Of a stretch of 64,000 nt of DNA, positions 35,299 to 43,676 are shown piece by piece. The stretch is from Agrobacterium tumefaciens (GTDB lineage: Bacteria > Pseudomonadota > Alphaproteobacteria > Rhizobiales > Rhizobiaceae). The position numbers and the translations under genes are program-made. Below the pieces are notes generated by a model. It did no database searches. It saw nothing but the letters and a program-made list of their open reading frames with translations, and had not been told where the DNA came from. Within the stretch, counting starts at the first letter, position 1; the number at the start of each line of letters is the position of its first letter. The stretch spans positions 310,001-374,000 of the forward strand of contig NZ_CP115841.1 of assembly GCF_013318015.2 (NCBI RefSeq). The letters are read 5' to 3'.

Positions 35299-37275
35299 AT
35301 GACTTTTAAAGACAAGCCGAAGCGTGACGGTGGCAAGACTTTTAGCCGCGACAAGAAGCCGAAAGGCCCCGGCAAGCCCGCCGCAGAGCGTGAAAAGAAA
35401 CCGGTAGAAGCCAAGGCGGCTCCGGTGCAGGAAGCCGTTATGGGCACCAAGCCAGAGCGCATTTCCAAGATCATGGCGCGCGCCGGCGTTGCCTCGCGCC
35501 GCGATATCGAGCGCATGATCATGGAAGGCCGCGTGTCGCTGAACGGCGTCAAGCTGGACACTCCGGTGATGAACGCGACTCTTTCTGACAAGATCGAAGT
35601 GGATGGCATGCCCATCCGCGGGGCTGAGCGCACGCGCCTGTGGCTTTACCACAAACCCGCTGGCCTGGTGACGACCAATTCCGACCCGGAAGGCCGCCCG
35701 ACCGTTTTCGACAATCTGCCGGGTGAATTGCCGCGTGTGCTCTCCATCGGCCGCCTCGACATCAATACCGAAGGCCTGCTGCTGTTGACCAATGATGGCG
35801 GTCTCTCCCGCGTGCTGGAACTGCCGACGACCGGCTGGCTGCGCCGCTACCGCGTGCGCGCCCATGGCGAGGTCGATCAGGCAGCGCTCGACAAGCTGAA
35901 GGAAGGCATTGCCGTCGACGGCGTGCTTTATGGCGCTATCGACGCGACGCTCGACCGCACCCAGGGTCACAACGTCTGGATCACCATGGGTCTGCGCGAA
36001 GGCAAGAACCGCGAGATCAAGAACGTGCTCGGCGCGCTCGGCCTTGAGGTCAACCGCCTGATCCGTATCTCCTACGGCCCGTTCCAGCTTGGCGATCTGC
36101 CTGAAGGCAAGGTGCTTGAAGTGCGTGGCCGCATGCTGCGTGACCAGCTTGGTCCGCGCCTCATCGAACAATCCGGCGCCAATTTCGACGCGCCGATCTA
36201 CGATGCGCCTGTCGCCGACGATGAAGAAGAAAACACGCCCAAGCGCGCGCCCCGGTCCGAATGGGCAAAGAGCGACGCGCCGGAAGGCAAGGCGCGTTTC
36301 GACAGGGCTGCCGGCAAACCGGAAGATCGCCGCGAAAAGGCGCTCGGCCGTCTCGACACCAAGCGCGGTGACAAGCCAGCTGGCAAGTTCGGTGGCAAAC
36401 CTGCCGGGAAATTCGGCGCGAAAACCCGTGGCGAAGAGGATGGCGAAGAACGCCGCCCCGCCCGCCCGCCCGCGGGCACCAGCCGCACGGCCAATGTCTG
36501 GATGGCGCCCGGCGCAAAGCCCACCCGTGATGGCAAGGAGCGGAAGTCTTCTGCCCGCGCGGAAGCGGAAAGCCTGTTCAAGAAGCCATCCGCCCAGGCG
36601 GAAGCGCGCCGCAACGTCGTCAGGCATGCCGATTCCGAGGGCGAGTGGATCCGTTCGGATTCCCCGCGCGAAGAGGAAGGCGGTCGTGGACGTGGCGACG
36701 GCCCGCGCGGTGGAAAGAGCTTTGGAGATCGCGGCGGGAAATCCTTCGGTGACCGCCCGTTCCGTGACAAGCCACGTGAAGCGGGAGATCGCCCGCGTGG
36801 CGACGGTCCTCGCGGCGAGAAGAGCTTCGGAGATCGCCCCGCACGCGGTGGAAAACCGTTTGGCGACCGTCCGTTCCGTGACAAGCCACGTGAGGAGGGT
36901 GATCGCCCGCGCAGCGACCGCCCCCGCGGCGAGAAGAGCTTCGGAGATCGCACAGCACGTGGTGAGAAACCTTTCGGTGAGCGTCCGTTCCGCGACAAGC
37001 CCCGCGAAGACGGTGATCGCCCACGCGGCGACCGGCCTTTCGGTGACAAGCCAAGAGGCGCAAAACCGGGTGGAAAACCCGGCGGCAGGCCCTCATCGGG
37101 CAAGCCTTCTTTTGGAAAACCGGGTGAACGTGGCGAACGTTCGGGTTTTTCAGGCAAGGGCAAAGGCCCCGGTGGCGGTAGCGGCCCCGGCGGCGGCAAA
37201 CCGGGCGGCAAAGGCCCGGGTGGCAAACCTTCTGGTGGCAGGGGAATGACACGTAATGCGGATCGTAGGCGGTGA
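35299..37275 (+). CDS. rluB: 23S rRNA pseudouridine synthase of the RluB/RsuA type with long repeat-rich tail
   Basis: An S4 RNA-binding domain (about residues 53-100: RISKIMARAGVASRRDIERMI) leads into the RsuA/RluB catalytic domain. Its active Asp is in IGRLDINTEGLLLLTNDG, with ITMGLREGKNREIKN near its end. After about residue 300 the protein is a low-complexity Lys/Arg/Gly/Asp/Pro tail of over 300 residues with tandem repeats, unusual for E. coli RluB but common in alphaproteobacteria. ATG 35299 is chosen because the upstream codons are not conserved. The end overlaps rsmD by 20 bp. Symbol by family; RsuA-type specificity cannot be excluded. Confidence 0.85.
   Translation: MTFKDKPKRDGGKTFSRDKKPKGPGKPAAEREKKPVEAKAAPVQEAVMGTKPERISKIMARAGVASRRDIERMIMEGRVSLNGVKLDTPVMNATLSDKIEVDGMPIRGAERTRLWLYHKPAGLVTTNSDPEGRPTVFDNLPGELPRVLSIGRLDINTEGLLLLTNDGGLSRVLELPTTGWLRRYRVRAHGEVDQAALDKLKEGIAVDGVLYGAIDATLDRTQGHNVWITMGLREGKNREIKNVLGALGLEVNRLIRISYGPFQLGDLPEGKVLEVRGRMLRDQLGPRLIEQSGANFDAPIYDAPVADDEEENTPKRAPRSEWAKSDAPEGKARFDRAAGKPEDRREKALGRLDTKRGDKPAGKFGGKPAGKFGAKTRGEEDGEERRPARPPAGTSRTANVWMAPGAKPTRDGKERKSSARAEAESLFKKPSAQAEARRNVVRHADSEGEWIRSDSPREEEGGRGRGDGPRGGKSFGDRGGKSFGDRPFRDKPREAGDRPRGDGPRGEKSFGDRPARGGKPFGDRPFRDKPREEGDRPRSDRPRGEKSFGDRTARGEKPFGERPFRDKPREDGDRPRGDRPFGDKPRGAKPGGKPGGRPSSGKPSFGKPGERGERSGFSGKGKGPGGGSGPGGGKPGGKGPGGKPSGGRGMTRNADRRR
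36739..37053 (+). repeat. 114-bp in-frame tandem repeats in the rluB-type tail
   Basis: Two complete 38-codon units begin at 36739 and 36853, and a partial third starts at 36967. Each contains KPFGDRPFRDKPRE..GDRPR..RPRGEKSFGDR or a close variant. The repeats are not identical at DNA level, so they are old or under selection for the peptide. Similar shorter KSFGDR and GDRPR motifs continue on both sides. Confidence 0.85.
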
Positions 37276-37813
37276 GTTCCGCGGCCGAAATCTGGCCGCG
37301 CCGAAAACAAATTCCATTCGTCCGACAATCGACAGGACACGGGAAAGCCTCTTCAATATTCTAAGCCACGCCTATCCGGAAAGTCTTGACGGTACGCGCG
37401 TTCTGGACGTTTTTGCCGGAACGGGCGCGGTCGGGCTGGAGGCGCTTTCGCGTGGCTGTCGTGTGGCGCTCTTCGTCGAAAACGGCGTTGAGGGCAGGGG
37501 GCTGTTGTGGGAAAATATCGATGCGCTGGGGCTGCATGGGCGTGCCCGCATCCTGCGGCGTGACGCGACCAAGCTTGGCGGCGTCAACAATATCGAGCCC
37601 TTCGATCTACTGTTCGCCGATCCGCCCTATGGCCAGGGCCACGGGGAGAAGGCATTTGCTGCTGCCCATGCTGGCGGCTGGCTGGCCCCCGGTGCGCTCG
37701 CCATTCTGGAAGAGCGCGGCGATGTTGTGGTCAATGTCGAGCCGGTGTTCAAACCGCTCGAAAGCCGCATCTTCGGTGACTCGAAAATGCACTTCTACCG
37801 CTACGAGCCCTAG
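37256..37813 (+). CDS. rsmD: 16S rRNA (guanine(966)-N2)-methyltransferase
   Basis: This class I methyltransferase acts on G966 of 16S rRNA. IVGGEFRGRNL and RPTIDRTRESLFNIL open the protein, SAM motif I is VLDVFAGTGAVGLEALSRG, and the catalytic motif IV is LLFADPPYG. Length is 185 residues. Its start is inside the end of the rluB-type gene in another frame, so both RNA-modification enzymes are translated from one transcript. A palindromic repeat follows its stop. Confidence 0.94.
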   Translation: MRIVGGEFRGRNLAAPKTNSIRPTIDRTRESLFNILSHAYPESLDGTRVLDVFAGTGAVGLEALSRGCRVALFVENGVEGRGLLWENIDALGLHGRARILRRDATKLGGVNNIEPFDLLFADPPYGQGHGEKAFAAAHAGGWLAPGALAILEERGDVVVNVEPVFKPLESRIFGDSKMHFYRYEP

Positions 37814-37911
37814 AGCATTTCCAGCAAAAACGGCCCCGGTTTCCGTGCGGAAATGGTGCAAGCCAAAGAGTTAGAGTGTTTTCGCTATTTGAAGAAAAGC
37901 GAAAACGCTCT
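37813..37911. repeat. Composite palindromic intergenic element downstream of rsmD
   Basis: The element begins with TAGAGCATTTCCAGCAAAA, the start of a repeat widespread in rhizobia. It includes GCATTTCC paired with GGAAATG, then a second hairpin with arms AGAGTGTTTTCGCT (37873-37886) and AGCGAAAACGCTCT (37898-37911), 14 bp with one G-U. It may terminate or protect the rsmD transcript. Shorter TAGAGC starts occur after glcF and lpxK. Confidence 0.6.
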
Positions 37912-38001
37912 GACGGCAGCACTTTCCCGTCGCGTCACGGTCTTGTCTTGTTTGCCGAATAGGCAGAGGCTTTGCCGTGGAAAGGGTCTTGGGTATTTGG
38001 C

Positions 38002-38928
38002 ATGGAGCAGGGTGTAAACGACAGCGTCACAATGGTTCACGCCGGGCAAGAGGCAATCGATGCCAGTCGCGAGAGCGGTCATGAGCCGACATTCGGCCTG
38101 GCGCTCGGCGGCGGTGGCGCACGCGGCATCTGCCACATCAACGTTATCGAGGCATTCGACGAACTAGGCATTCGCCCGGTCGCGCTTTCCGGCTCCTCCA
38201 TCGGCTCCGTCATCGCAGCAGGCATGGCGGCCGGCATGAGCGGCAAGGAAATCCGCGAATATACGCTTGAACTCATGGGGCGGAAGGGTTCGGTCGCCAA
38301 CCGTCTCTGGAGCCTCGGCCCCGCATCCATGCGCCATGCGGTAGATGGTTTTCGTCTTGGCCAGTTCAATCTCGAACTCATTCTGCACGCCTTGATGCCG
38401 CAGGCCCTGCCGAAGGATTTTTCCGAACTTGCCATTCCCCTGAAAGTGGTGACCACGGATTATTATGCGCAGACCGAAGTGGTGGTGGAAACCGGCGAGA
38501 TCATTCAGGCGCTGGCGGCTTCTGCGGCTATTCCGGCTCTATTCATGCCGGTGCGCGTTAACGGCCGCATCATGATCGATGGCGGCATCTTCAATCCCGT
38601 GCCCTATGAGCATCTGATGGATCAGGCCGATATCATCGTCGGCATCGATGTGGTTGGTGGCCCTGAAGGTGACGGCACCACCATGCCGAACCGGCTGGAC
38701 AGCCTGTTCGGCGCCAGTCAGCTGATGATGCAGGCGGCCATTGCCCTGAAACTCAGATTGCGCCCGCCGCATATTTTCCTGCGCCCACCGGTGCACCGTT
38801 TCGGCGTGCTGGATTTCCTCAAATCGGAAGAAGTTCTGAACGCTTCCGCCGGGATCAAGGATGATCTGAAACGGCAGATCGAAATGCAGGTGGAACTGTT
38901 CCATCGCGGGCAGGGCGTGGAGGCTTGA
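38002..38928 (+). CDS. Patatin-like phospholipase family protein
   Basis: This is a serine hydrolase of the patatin fold with the Ser-Asp dyad: oxyanion loop LALGGGGARG, nucleophile elbow GSSIGS (canonical GXSXG) and the Asp in MIDGGIFNPVP. Members are phospholipases or lysophospholipases, such as RssA/YchK in E. coli; here the protein is closest to the RssA-like group. ATG 38002 gives 308 residues; the frame upstream of it to 37972 is not conserved. It has its own promoter region, converging with the KefB-type antiporter gene. Confidence 0.88.
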   Translation: MEQGVNDSVTMVHAGQEAIDASRESGHEPTFGLALGGGGARGICHINVIEAFDELGIRPVALSGSSIGSVIAAGMAAGMSGKEIREYTLELMGRKGSVANRLWSLGPASMRHAVDGFRLGQFNLELILHALMPQALPKDFSELAIPLKVVTTDYYAQTEVVVETGEIIQALAASAAIPALFMPVRVNGRIMIDGGIFNPVPYEHLMDQADIIVGIDVVGGPEGDGTTMPNRLDSLFGASQLMMQAAIALKLRLRPPHIFLRPPVHRFGVLDFLKSEEVLNASAGIKDDLKRQIEMQVELFHRGQGVEA

Positions 38929-38970
38929 GCGGTACTCCTTGAGTATTCGCTATGGGCGAGCGCGTGCCGC

Positions 38971-40800
38971 TTAGTGGGTGACTGCTATTTCACCCTCGTC
39001 TTCGTCCTCTTCTTCCTCGCGCTTTTCCACCTTGTTCTTCGGCTTCATCAGTGGCTCGGGCTTCACTTCGCGCACCGGCTTGTTGTGCAGCATCTGCCTG
39101 CCGGCGGCGAGCCCTTCCACGGCCTGTAGCTGCAATCTCTCCTCGTCGCGCTCGCGTATGTCGTCGGAAATGGCAAGCGCCCTTTCGCCGTCCATGTCCA
39201 GCCCTTCCAGAATGCGGCGGCCAAATAGCAGGCCGGATTCCAGAGTCTCGCGGATTTCGTATTCCACGCCCTTTTTCCTGAGATCGAGGGAATGAATGCG
39301 GTCATAGGAGCGGGCATAGATGCGCACGCTTGGAAATTCCGACTGGATCATGTCGATGATGCGGTCGGTGACTTCCTTTTTATGTGTGCAGACCGCCACG
39401 AGATCGGCGCGCTCTATGCCAGCCGCGATCAACACGTCCTTGCGTGTACCATCGCCAAAAAAGATGCGGAAACCGAAGCGGGAAGCCTGACGTACACGAT
39501 CGGCCGAACTGTCGATGACAGTCACGTCGCGCCCACCGGCAAGCAGGATTTGCGAGGCGATCTGGCCGAAGCGCGAAAAGCCGATCATCAGCACATCGGC
39601 GCCAGCCCCGTCAAAATCCTCGTCCAGCGTGTCCTCATCGGCATCCTCCGCCGTCAGCCGGCGAGAAACCACTGCCAGCAGCGGCGTCAGCGCCATGGAA
39701 AGCGTCACGATGACGACAAGGATGGAAGCCGTCGCCTGCGGAAACAGGCGGGAGGCGGCGGCAGTGGAAAATAGCACGAAACCGAATTCGCCGCCCTGCG
39801 CCAGCAGCAGCGCGATACGGCTCGATGCATAACGGGACGAACCGGCGATGCGGCACAGCCCATAGATTACGGCCGCCTTCACAGCCATCATCGCCGGCAC
39901 GGCGATCAGGATGAGAAGAATGTGCTCGTAGACGATGTTGATGTGCAGCGACATGCCGACGGCCATGAAGAACAGCGCCAGAAACAGCCCGCGAAACGGC
40001 TCGATATCGGCTTCCAGCTCGTGCCTATAGGAGGATTCCGACAGCATCAGCCCGGCCAGCAGCGCACCCATGCCCATCGAAAGCCCAACCGCCTCCATGA
40101 TGGCGGCCGCACCGATGACGACGAAGAGGGCGGCGGCGATCATCACCTCCCGCGCACCCGTGCGGGCGATGATCTGGAACATCGGCGTCAGCAGATAACG
40201 CCCGGCCAACACCATGCCCGCCACCGCGACAACGGAGGCGACGAGATCGTAGGCCATTGAATCCGTTGGCACGTCCGGGCGGTTGGAAAGAATGGTCACA
40301 AGGGCGAGAAGCGGTACGATAGCGAGATCCTGAAACAGCAGGATCGAGAAGGAGCGGTTGCCATGCCGCGTATTCATGTCGCCATCGTCTTCAAGAATCT
40401 GTAACGCAAAGGCGGTGGAGGATAGTGCAAGGCCGAAACCCGCAACGAGGCTGCCGCGCGCGTCGATCAGTCCGGCCCACCAGGCAATCAATGCCAGCAC
40501 GCTGCCCGTCACCAGTACCTGCGCCAGCCCGAGCCCTAAAATATCGCGCCGCATCTGCCATATGCGCGATGGCTTGAGTTCGAGGCCAATGATGAAGAGC
40601 AGGAAAACCACGCCCAGTTCCGAGACGTTGAAGATATCTTTCGCGTCTGTCACCAGATGCAGGAACGGCCCGATGACGATGCCCGCCACCAGATAACCGA
40701 GCACGGTGCCAAGGCCGAGTTTGCGGAAAATCGACGCCGCGATGACAGCGCCGGCCAGAAGCAGCAAGGGTTCGGAAAAGAGAGCGTCGTGCTCGGTCAT
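38971..40800 (-). CDS. KefB/KefC-type monovalent cation:proton antiporter (CPA2)
   Basis: The membrane part of about twelve helices (from LLLLAGAVIAASIFRKLGLGTVLGYLVAGIVIGP) is a Na+/H+ exchanger domain of the CPA2 family. It is followed by a TrkA-N nucleotide-binding domain starting VLMIGFSRFGQIASQILLAGG, with a conserved acidic residue at TVIDSS. KefB/C proteins are glutathione-gated potassium efflux systems, a link to gshA in the same window, though gating here is inferred. A charged C-terminal tail of Lys/Glu follows. ATG 40800 is chosen; the upstream frame to 40887 is not conserved. 609 residues. Confidence 0.88.
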   Translation of the reverse strand: MTEHDALFSEPLLLLAGAVIAASIFRKLGLGTVLGYLVAGIVIGPFLHLVTDAKDIFNVSELGVVFLLFIIGLELKPSRIWQMRRDILGLGLAQVLVTGSVLALIAWWAGLIDARGSLVAGFGLALSSTAFALQILEDDGDMNTRHGNRSFSILLFQDLAIVPLLALVTILSNRPDVPTDSMAYDLVASVVAVAGMVLAGRYLLTPMFQIIARTGAREVMIAAALFVVIGAAAIMEAVGLSMGMGALLAGLMLSESSYRHELEADIEPFRGLFLALFFMAVGMSLHINIVYEHILLILIAVPAMMAVKAAVIYGLCRIAGSSRYASSRIALLLAQGGEFGFVLFSTAAASRLFPQATASILVVIVTLSMALTPLLAVVSRRLTAEDADEDTLDEDFDGAGADVLMIGFSRFGQIASQILLAGGRDVTVIDSSADRVRQASRFGFRIFFGDGTRKDVLIAAGIERADLVAVCTHKKEVTDRIIDMIQSEFPSVRIYARSYDRIHSLDLRKKGVEYEIRETLESGLLFGRRILEGLDMDGERALAISDDIRERDEERLQLQAVEGLAAGRQMLHNKPVREVKPEPLMKPKNKVEKREEEEDEDEGEIAVTH

Positions 40801-40916
40801 GCTGGCTGACTTTCGAATATGGTGGCGACAAAGCCTTGTCGATGGAGAAAGCGGCGTTTCGCCCTTGATGCGGGGTTGATGGCACAATAAATGGAACAGG
40901 AATGAAAGGCCAACTC

Positions 40917-42263
40917 ATGTCCTCAGAAATAGATTCTTCCAAACTTCTCGATCGCGCCAGCGAGCTTGTCGATCTTGCCCGTGCTGCAGGCGCGGATGAG
41001 GCGGATGCCGTCGTCGTCCGCTCTCGCTCGCAATCGGTCGGCGTGCGGCTTGGCAAGGTGGAAAGTACCGAATCCTCCGAAAGCGATGATTTTTCGCTTC
41101 GCGTTTTCGTCGGGCGGCGGGTGGCGAGCGTTTCGGCCAATCCCGGCTTCGACCTGAAGACCCTGGCGGAACGGGCGGTGGCGATGGCGAAGGTTTCGCC
41201 GGAAGACCCCTTCGCCTGCCTGGCAGACAGGGAACGGCTCGCAACCTCCTACGACGATCTCGAGCTTTTCGATGCGACCGAGGTCTCTACAGATCAATTG
41301 CGTGAGGCAGCGCTCGCCTCGGAAGAGGCGGCGCTTGCCGTCAAGGGCGTCAGCAATTCCTCCGGTGCTGGCGCATCGAGCGGCATGGGCGGCCTCGTCC
41401 TTGCCACCTCGCACGGTTTTTCCGGCAGCTACATGGGCAGCCGTTTCAGCCGTTCCGTCAGTGTCATCGCCGGCGAGGGCACGAAGATGGAGCGCGACTA
41501 CGATTTCGACAGCCGCCTTTATTACGCCGATCTGGATGCAGCCGAAGAGATCGGCCGCCGCGCCGGCGAAAAAGTCGTGCGGCGGGTCGGCCCGCGTCAG
41601 GTCGATACCGGCAGCAATATTACCGTGGTTTTTGATCCCCGCATCGCGCGCGGTTTCGTCGGCGCCATTGCCGGCGCGATCAATGGCGCTTCCGTTGCCC
41701 GCAAGACCAGCTTCCTGCGCGACAGGATGGGGCAGCAGGTTCTGAAAAAGGGCCTTTATCTGACGGACGATCCGCAGATCGTTCGTGGCCCCTCGTCGCG
41801 TCCTTTCGATGGCGAGGGTGTCCGGGGCGAGAAGATGACGATGATCGAGGACGGGGTGCTGAAGCATTGGTTCCTCTCTACCTCGGCAGCGCGTGAACTC
41901 GGCCTTGAAACCAACGGTCGCGGCGTGCGCGGTGGCACTTCGGTATCGCCGTCCTCAACCAATCTTGCGCTGGAGCCAGGCGATATTTCGCCGGAAGATC
42001 TGCTGAGGGACGTCGGAACCGGCTTTTACGTCACCGAATTGATTGGCCACGGCGCCAACATGCTCACAGGTGAATATAGCTGCGGTGCGAGCGGCTTCTG
42101 GATCGAGAATGGTGAAAAATCCTTCGCGGTTTCCGAGGTCACCATCGCTTCGAACCTGAAGGACATGTTCATGCGTGTCACGCCGGCTAACGATATCGAC
42201 CGTAAATATGGTGTCGCAGCACCGACACTTGCTATCGAAGGCATGACGATCGCGGGCAAGTGA
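40917..42263 (+). CDS. pmbA: TldE/PmbA-type metalloprotease partner
   Basis: This is the PmbA (TldE) member of the TldD/TldE protease pair, which processes modified peptides and antitoxins. It begins with the N-terminal half (SVGVRLGKVESTESSESDDFSLRVFVG) and ends with the C-terminal fold (GTGFYVTELIGHGANMLTGEYSCGASGFWIENG). The TldD-type HEXXXH metal motif is absent, as expected for the TldE subunit. The start is ATG 40917 (40902 is possible). It is divergent from the antiporter; cysQ follows after about 90 bp. A TldD partner was not seen in the window. Confidence 0.9.
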   Translation: MSSEIDSSKLLDRASELVDLARAAGADEADAVVVRSRSQSVGVRLGKVESTESSESDDFSLRVFVGRRVASVSANPGFDLKTLAERAVAMAKVSPEDPFACLADRERLATSYDDLELFDATEVSTDQLREAALASEEAALAVKGVSNSSGAGASSGMGGLVLATSHGFSGSYMGSRFSRSVSVIAGEGTKMERDYDFDSRLYYADLDAAEEIGRRAGEKVVRRVGPRQVDTGSNITVVFDPRIARGFVGAIAGAINGASVARKTSFLRDRMGQQVLKKGLYLTDDPQIVRGPSSRPFDGEGVRGEKMTMIEDGVLKHWFLSTSAARELGLETNGRGVRGGTSVSPSSTNLALEPGDISPEDLLRDVGTGFYVTELIGHGANMLTGEYSCGASGFWIENGEKSFAVSEVTIASNLKDMFMRVTPANDIDRKYGVAAPTLAIEGMTIAGK

Positions 42264-42356
42264 GGCGACCTGCGGGTTGTTTTCGCCAGCACTTTGTGTG
42301 CAAGTGCGAAGGGAAAAACAGGCGCGCCGTATGAGGCGCGCGGAAAAGACGGCAAA

Positions 42357-43163
42357 ATGAACGATATGGCTGAGGCCCGCTGGGCTTCCGATCTGAGGCT
42401 GGTCCTCGAAGCCGCACGCAAGGCGGGCGAGACGGCCCTCGGTTTCTTTCGCAAGGACCCCGAGGTCTGGTGGAAGAATGGCGGGCTTTCACCGGTCAGC
42501 GCGGCCGATTACGCGGCAAACGAAATTCTCGAAACCATCCTGCGTACCGCCCGGCCGGAATATGGCTGGCTTTCGGAAGAGACGGATGACGATACGACAA
42601 GGCTGGCCCGCTCCACCGTCTTCGTCATCGATCCCATCGACGGAACGCGCGCCTTCATCGGTGGGCGGGATACCTGGTGCGTCAGCGTCGCGGTGGTGCA
42701 TGAGGGCCGACCCGTCGTTGCCGCCCTTGTTGCGCCTGCACTCGCAGAGGAATTCACCGCGCTTGAAGACGGCGAAGCGCTGAAGAACGGCAAGCCGATT
42801 TCAGCCGCCCGCGAAAACACCGGCGTCTTCCATCTGGCCGCACCGGAAGACGTGATTACGCATCTGCCGGAAGAGGTGCGCAGCACCGTCAAGCGCATTC
42901 CGCATGTGCCCTCGCTCGCCTACCGGCTGGCGATGGTGGCGGATGGCCGCATCGATGGAACGCTGGTCAAGGCGAACTCGCACGAGTGGGATCTGGCCGC
43001 CGCAGACCTGATCCTCGAAAGGGCAGGCGGCAGTCTGGTCGGACTTGATGGAAAACCCCTGATGTATAATCGCCGCGAGGTAAACCACCCCGCATTGTGC
43101 GCTGCAGCAGAATATGCGCTTCCCGCGCTTTTGAAAGCGTTTTCACATCTGTCCGATGGTTGA
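42357..43163 (+). CDS. cysQ: 3'(2'),5'-bisphosphate nucleotidase CysQ-like (inositol monophosphatase family)
   Basis: This Mg-dependent phosphatase of the FIG fold has the three metal-binding motifs: WLSEE (about 71-75), DPIDGTRAF (92-100) and EWDLAAADLILERAGG near 210. CysQ removes phosphate from PAP, the sulfate-assimilation by-product; inositol monophosphatase activity is possible. ATG 42357 gives 268 residues; the open frame extends upstream to 42294 without conservation. It is followed by DUF4170 and then waaA, as in many rhizobia. Confidence 0.83.
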   Translation: MNDMAEARWASDLRLVLEAARKAGETALGFFRKDPEVWWKNGGLSPVSAADYAANEILETILRTARPEYGWLSEETDDDTTRLARSTVFVIDPIDGTRAFIGGRDTWCVSVAVVHEGRPVVAALVAPALAEEFTALEDGEALKNGKPISAARENTGVFHLAAPEDVITHLPEEVRSTVKRIPHVPSLAYRLAMVADGRIDGTLVKANSHEWDLAAADLILERAGGSLVGLDGKPLMYNRREVNHPALCAAAEYALPALLKAFSHLSDG

Positions 43164-43221
43164 CGTTTGCCGGGAAATCCCGCAGATGAGGGGCTCTCAG
43201 AGCTTAAGAAAGAGACAAGAC

Positions 43222-43461
43222 ATGACGGAATCTGGCAAACAGAAACAGCTGCTGCACCTTGTGTTCGGCGGCGAACTGGAAAATCTTCAGGATGTTCAGT
43301 TCCGGGATTTGAATGCGCTCGATATCGTCGGCATCTATCCTGACTACGCTTCCGCGCTGACCGCGTGGAGATCCAAGGCGCAGATGACTGTTGATAACGC
43401 CCATATGCGTTATTTTATCGTGCATATGCACCGTCTTCTCAATCCCGACGATAAAAATTGA
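43222..43461 (+). CDS. DUF4170 small protein
   Basis: This 79-residue protein belongs to DUF4170, a small family of alphaproteobacteria. It reads KQLLHLVFGGELENLQDVQF..LNALDIVGIYPDYASALTAWRSKAQ..MRYFIVHMHRLLNP. Its place between cysQ and waaA is conserved in Rhizobiales, which suggests a link with lipopolysaccharide synthesis, but no function is known. ATG 43222 is chosen; AGAAAGAG lies upstream. It is short and has no membrane segment, so it is probably cytoplasmic. Confidence 0.88.
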   Translation: MTESGKQKQLLHLVFGGELENLQDVQFRDLNALDIVGIYPDYASALTAWRSKAQMTVDNAHMRYFIVHMHRLLNPDDKN

Positions 43462-43676
43462 GTCCTTTTGCCCTTGCGTTGTAATACTATTGGGTGAAGG
43501 CGAGTTTTCCCGTGATTCCTGCCCGGAATGGCAGGCAGGAAATTCGGTTGCGAGAAAACGTGATCGCGCTTTTGTTTCCGATGATAAAAAATGACGCAAT
43601 TTGAGAAGAAGTAGGCGGCGATAACAACAAAGAACAGGGGCAGGGCATTGCGCGGAATGATCAAGGGCAGAATGTC

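Noticed and set aside
35245-37340. Reverse-strand open frames (460 and 380 codons) across the rluB-type gene
   Set aside because: Shadows; the second merely reads the repeat tail as Pro/Arg-rich sequence.
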